Below are positions 50,727-53,261 of a stretch of 53,261 nt of DNA, piece by piece. The stretch is from a virus: IMG/VR virus record IMGVR_UViG_3300025646_000056, positions 1 through 53,261 of that record, one strand, 5' to 3'. The translations under genes were made by a program, and so were the position numbers. Each line of letters begins with the position of its first letter. The stretch's first letter is position 1. A model generated the notes under the pieces. It searched no databases and was not told the origin of the DNA. It saw only the letters and a list, made by a program, of their open reading frames with translations.

Positions 50727-51287
50727 ATGGGAAAATCTAAAAATACAGAACATTATATAGACAATGAACAGTTCTATAAAGAAATATCGAAATGGAAAAA
50801 AGCAGTAAATGAAGCAGAGAGCGAGGGAGATGTTAGACCTCCAGTTACAAATTATATGGGTGAATGCTTCATGAAAATTGCTGAAAGACTTTCATATAAA
50901 CCAAACTTCATGAACTATCCTTTTCGAGATGAGATGATTGGTGATGCAATTGAAAACTGTTTGATGTATGCACACAACTTTGATCCAGAGAAATCAAAGA
51001 ATCCGTTTTCGTATTTCACGCAAATGATCTACTACGCTTTTATTCGTAGAATAGAAAAAGAAAAGAAACAAGTCTATGTCAAATACATGATGATGGAAGA
51101 GATGGACAAAGAAGGAAAGTTTACAAGATGGGCTGAAGACAATGAATTAGTTGATCCAATGTCTAACAATCCATATGCAGACTATTTAAATCTTTCAGAA
51201 AACGACATTCAAAAATTCAAACCAAAGAAAAAGAAGAAAGACAAAAAAACAGAAGGGTCAACACTTGACACCTTTTTCGGAGACTGA
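50727..51287 (+). CDS. 55: Late-promoter sigma factor gp55
   Basis: 186 residues (T4 185). Binds host core RNA polymerase and recognises the TATAAATA late box. The match to T4 includes ITR-like regions: IAERLSYKPNFMNYPFRDEM (T4 '[22 protein letters not shown]'), IGDAIENCLMYAHNFDPEKS (T4 '[20 protein letters not shown]'), KNPFSYFTQMIYYAFIRRIE (T4 '[20 protein letters not shown]') and a Lys-rich stretch. The C-terminus (GSTLDTFFGD) has the sliding-clamp-binding pattern (T4 'SLDFLYE'), so clamp-coupled late transcription is conserved. It has its own early-type promoter. Confidence 0.97.
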   Translation: MGKSKNTEHYIDNEQFYKEISKWKKAVNEAESEGDVRPPVTNYMGECFMKIAERLSYKPNFMNYPFRDEMIGDAIENCLMYAHNFDPEKSKNPFSYFTQMIYYAFIRRIEKEKKQVYVKYMMMEEMDKEGKFTRWAEDNELVDPMSNNPYADYLNLSENDIQKFKPKKKKKDKKTEGSTLDTFFGD

Positions 51288-51289
51288 GT

Positions 51290-52336
51290 TTGAAACTCGC
51301 TATTATTAATGATACGCACTTCGGTGCAAGAAACGACAGTCAATTATTTCTAGATCAATCGTTTCAGTTTTTTGAAGAACAATTTTTTCCATACTGTCTA
51401 GAACATGGGATTACAAAAGTACTTCATCTAGGCGATTTCTTGGATCGCCGGAAGTTTGTTAACTTCAATACACTGTCTCAAGTTCGTGCTAGATTCATTG
51501 ACAAACTAAAAGAACATGGTATAGAGGTTCATTGTATTCTCGGTAATCACGACACATATTATCGAAATACAAATCGTATCAATTCGATTCGTGAACTGTT
51601 TTCTGATATGGAAAACTTTTACCTGTATGAAGATCCAATCGAGTTGACATTTGACAGTCTAACGATTGCGATGATTCCTTGGATCAATAAAACAAATACA
51701 GAAGAATCAATTGACTTCATCAAGAATTCAAAGGCGCCTATTGTAGCTGGTCATTTTGAACTGGATGGATATGAAGTTCTTCGTGGTGTGAAGTACGAGG
51801 GAGGTCTTAACGATAAGATATTCAGTCGTTATGATATGGTTCTTTCTGGTCACTTTCATATCAAAAACAGCAAGAACAATGTTCATTATCTCGGAACACA
51901 GTACCAATTGACCTTCAGTGATCTAAATGTCAAGAAAGGTTTTCATACTCTTGATACTGAAACCAGAGAGTTGAGATTTGTTGAAAACCCAAACTGCATG
52001 TTCCATGCTATAACATATGATGAAAACGAAGACATGTTGAATCGAGATTACTCGATGTACGAAAACAGTTTTGTGAAAGTTTACGTCTTCGAGAAAAACA
52101 ATCCATATTTGTTTGACAAGTTCCTTGACAAGTTGTATGATGTAAAAGTTTCGAGCCTTACAATCATTGAGGACATGGGTTCGGTGATTGATGATGAAGT
52201 CGGCGTAGACGTATCAAAGGATACTGTTGCGATTATGAACGATGAAATTGACACACTGACAAATGTTCCCGACGATCAAAAATCTCGAATTAAGAATCTT
52301 ATGCGTGAACTTTATATGGAGTCTTTGTCCTTATGA
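51290..52336 (+). CDS. 47: Recombination endonuclease subunit gp47 (Mre11/SbcD-like)
   Basis: 348 residues (T4 339). With gp46 it resects DNA ends and supports recombination-dependent replication. Metal-binding residues of the calcineurin-like phosphoesterase fold are visible: Asp8 and His10 (NDTHFG), Asp49 (HLGDFLDRR), Asn86-His87-Asp88 (LGNHDTYY), His in AGHFELDGY and the HFH of LSGHFHIK. The start codon is TTG at 51290, two bases after the gp55 stop, supported by GGAG 9 bases upstream and the expected MKLAIINDTHFG beginning. The stop overlaps the next gene by 4 bases. Confidence 0.96.
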   Translation: MKLAIINDTHFGARNDSQLFLDQSFQFFEEQFFPYCLEHGITKVLHLGDFLDRRKFVNFNTLSQVRARFIDKLKEHGIEVHCILGNHDTYYRNTNRINSIRELFSDMENFYLYEDPIELTFDSLTIAMIPWINKTNTEESIDFIKNSKAPIVAGHFELDGYEVLRGVKYEGGLNDKIFSRYDMVLSGHFHIKNSKNNVHYLGTQYQLTFSDLNVKKGFHTLDTETRELRFVENPNCMFHAITYDENEDMLNRDYSMYENSFVKVYVFEKNNPYLFDKFLDKLYDVKVSSLTIIEDMGSVIDDEVGVDVSKDTVAIMNDEIDTLTNVPDDQKSRIKNLMRELYMESLSL

Positions 52337-52908
52337 ACATTTTTGTTCTTGATGAAAGTCCGATTACCTCTGCGGAGATGATGTGTGACAAACATGTTGT
52401 TAAAATGCCTGTGGAAACTGCACAGATGCTTTCAACTGTTCATCGGTTTCTTGATGGAAAGCAAACACATTTCAAATCAAAGAATGGTCGGAATCTCAAA
52501 ACGTGGACACACCTCACCGACTCGGTTGAGTACAACCCTAATGGTCCTGTGTTATATCGTTCTACTATGATCAACCATCCATGCACGGTATGGGCTCGAC
52601 AAACTATGGGTAATTATGACTGGCTGGTTCGTCACGGTCTTGCTTTGTGTTCGGAGTATACTCGTCGGTACGACAAGATTCATGGATCCCAGAAGGTCAT
52701 TGAGTGGTGTCGTGACAATACACCAAAGAAGATTTCCCCTTCAATTTATTTGACAGAGTTTGCTCAAGCGATGCCTGATCAATATCGAGTCAAGTATGAT
52801 GCTGTTTCTGCATATCGAAATTATTATATTGGCGAGAAAGAAAGATTTGCTACATGGACTAACCGCGATATTCCTGAGTGGTGGCCATATGGAGTTGTTC
52901 TCACATGA
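52333..52908 (+). CDS. Conserved unknown protein embedded between gp47 and gp46
   Basis: 191 residues overlapping gp47 and gp46 by 4 bases at each end (ATGA), so translated in step with them. Conserved-looking motifs are CDKHVVKMPVETAQML (18-33), MINHPCTVWARQTMGNYDWL (about 80-99), LCSEYTRRYDKIHGSQKV, QAMPDQYRV (about 146-154) and YRNYYIGEKERFATWTNRDI with a final PEWWPYG. I recall similar unnamed proteins with a 'CDKHVVKM' motif in this slot of marine T4-like phages. The conserved Cys/His/Asp/Lys residues suggest an enzyme or a metal site. The location implies a helper for the gp46-gp47 nuclease, but no function is known to me. Confidence 0.8.
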   Translation: MNIFVLDESPITSAEMMCDKHVVKMPVETAQMLSTVHRFLDGKQTHFKSKNGRNLKTWTHLTDSVEYNPNGPVLYRSTMINHPCTVWARQTMGNYDWLVRHGLALCSEYTRRYDKIHGSQKVIEWCRDNTPKKISPSIYLTEFAQAMPDQYRVKYDAVSAYRNYYIGEKERFATWTNRDIPEWWPYGVVLT

Positions 52909-53261
52909 TAAATTTTCAACGAGTTCGTTTTCGAAACTTTGGTTCGTTCGGAAATACAGATACTGAAATAGACTTAGGAAAACATAATTTTGTTTTGGTT
53001 TCGGGAAACAACGGACACGGGAAGTCTTTTGCACTTCTCGACTCTATCACATTTGCCTTGTTTGGTAAACCTTTTCGAAAGATCAACATTCCACAGTTGG
53101 TAAACTCCATCAATCAAAAAGATTGTGTGGTCGAGGTTGAATTTACAATCGGCAAAGACGAGTACAAAATCACCAGAGGATTGAAACCAAAACTATTTGA
53201 GATTCACCGCAACGGTAAACTGATTGATCAATCAGCAAAGTCAAAAGATTATCAGAAGATG
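52905..53261 (+). CDS. 46: Recombination endonuclease subunit gp46 (Rad50/SbcC-like), N-terminal part
   Basis: The first 119 codons of gp46, running off the right edge (T4 gp46 is about 560 residues). The ATG at 52905 overlaps the previous stop. The Walker A motif GNNGHGKS is at residues 34-41 after a beta strand FQRVRFRNFGSFG typical of SMC/Rad50 N-termini. ALFGKPFRKINIPQLVN (about 50-66) and a following strand with KDEYKITRG continue the ATPase lobe. It forms the ATP-dependent scaffold of the gp46-gp47 complex. Confidence 0.95.
   Translation, partial: MINFQRVRFRNFGSFGNTDTEIDLGKHNFVLVSGNNGHGKSFALLDSITFALFGKPFRKINIPQLVNSINQKDCVVEVEFTIGKDEYKITRGLKPKLFEIHRNGKLIDQSAKSKDYQKM

Noticed and set aside
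1-53261. tRNA genes, CRISPR arrays, insertion sequences, introns or homing endonucleases
   Set aside because: None were recognised. The protein repeats at 15.4-16.5 kb are coding modules, not a CRISPR-type array, and no gene looks interrupted.

Overview
This window is part of a T4-like (contractile-tailed, tequatrovirus-type) bacteriophage genome. Nearly every gene has a T4 counterpart: single-strand binding protein gp32, baseplate gp48/53/27/5/25/6/7/8, neck gp13/14/15, terminase gp16/17, sheath gp18, tube gp19, portal gp20, protease gp21, scaffold gp22, capsid gp23, recombination proteins UvsY/UvsW/gp47/gp46 and the late sigma factor gp55. Several details resemble the marine 'exo-T-even' phages (cyanophage/pelagiphage relatives) more than T4 itself: a gp32 without the zinc cysteines, a gp5 without a lysozyme domain, a DUF4815-type giant structural protein, and gp55-gp47-gp46 following uvsY-uvsW. 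There is no photosynthesis gene, tRNA or other host marker in the window, so the host cannot be named. The DNA is AT-rich by eye, with more GC and C-ending codons in gp32, gp22 and gp23.

Layout. 1-1210 (+): end of a gp33-like late co-activator, a consensus sigma70-type promoter, gp32 and a UUCG-loop terminator. 1209-5641 (-): an inverted block with gp4, a conserved unknown protein, a tail-tube-fold protein, a gp26-type tail assembly chaperone and a tape-measure protein. Between the last two there is no separate gene, but a 64-codon -1 frame extension entered at a T7 slippery heptamer. 5671-32194 (+): baseplate, hub, spike and fibre genes, ending in a PAAR tip protein. 32235-40723 (+): neck, terminase, sheath, tube and portal. 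40727-43437: three unfamiliar genes, one extremely cysteine-rich. 43493-47335: prohead core, protease, scaffold and capsid, closed by a second UUCG terminator. 47422-53261: a tube-fold tail protein, then the recombination/late-transcription cluster, ending inside gp46.

Regulation is readable. Four perfect TATAAATA late-promoter boxes lie between genes, upstream of gp8, gp18, gp19 and the prohead-core gene. Their sigma factor (gp55) and a gp33-like co-activator are both encoded here. Three TTGACA/TATAnT promoters precede gp32, uvsY and gp55, which are DNA-metabolism or regulatory genes.

The most notable observations are: (1) a probable programmed -1 frameshift making a gp26 fusion chaperone directly upstream of the tape measure; (2) a virion-region protein with a chymotrypsin-like His/Asp/Ser pattern; (3) a beta-rich module of about 75-82 residues repeated four times in the gp7-like protein, with further copies in gp8 and the giant structural protein; (4) the 33-cysteine protein between portal and prohead genes; (5) a hairpin plus late-promoter-like box over the uvsW start codon, and a uvsY promoter that would give a leaderless message.
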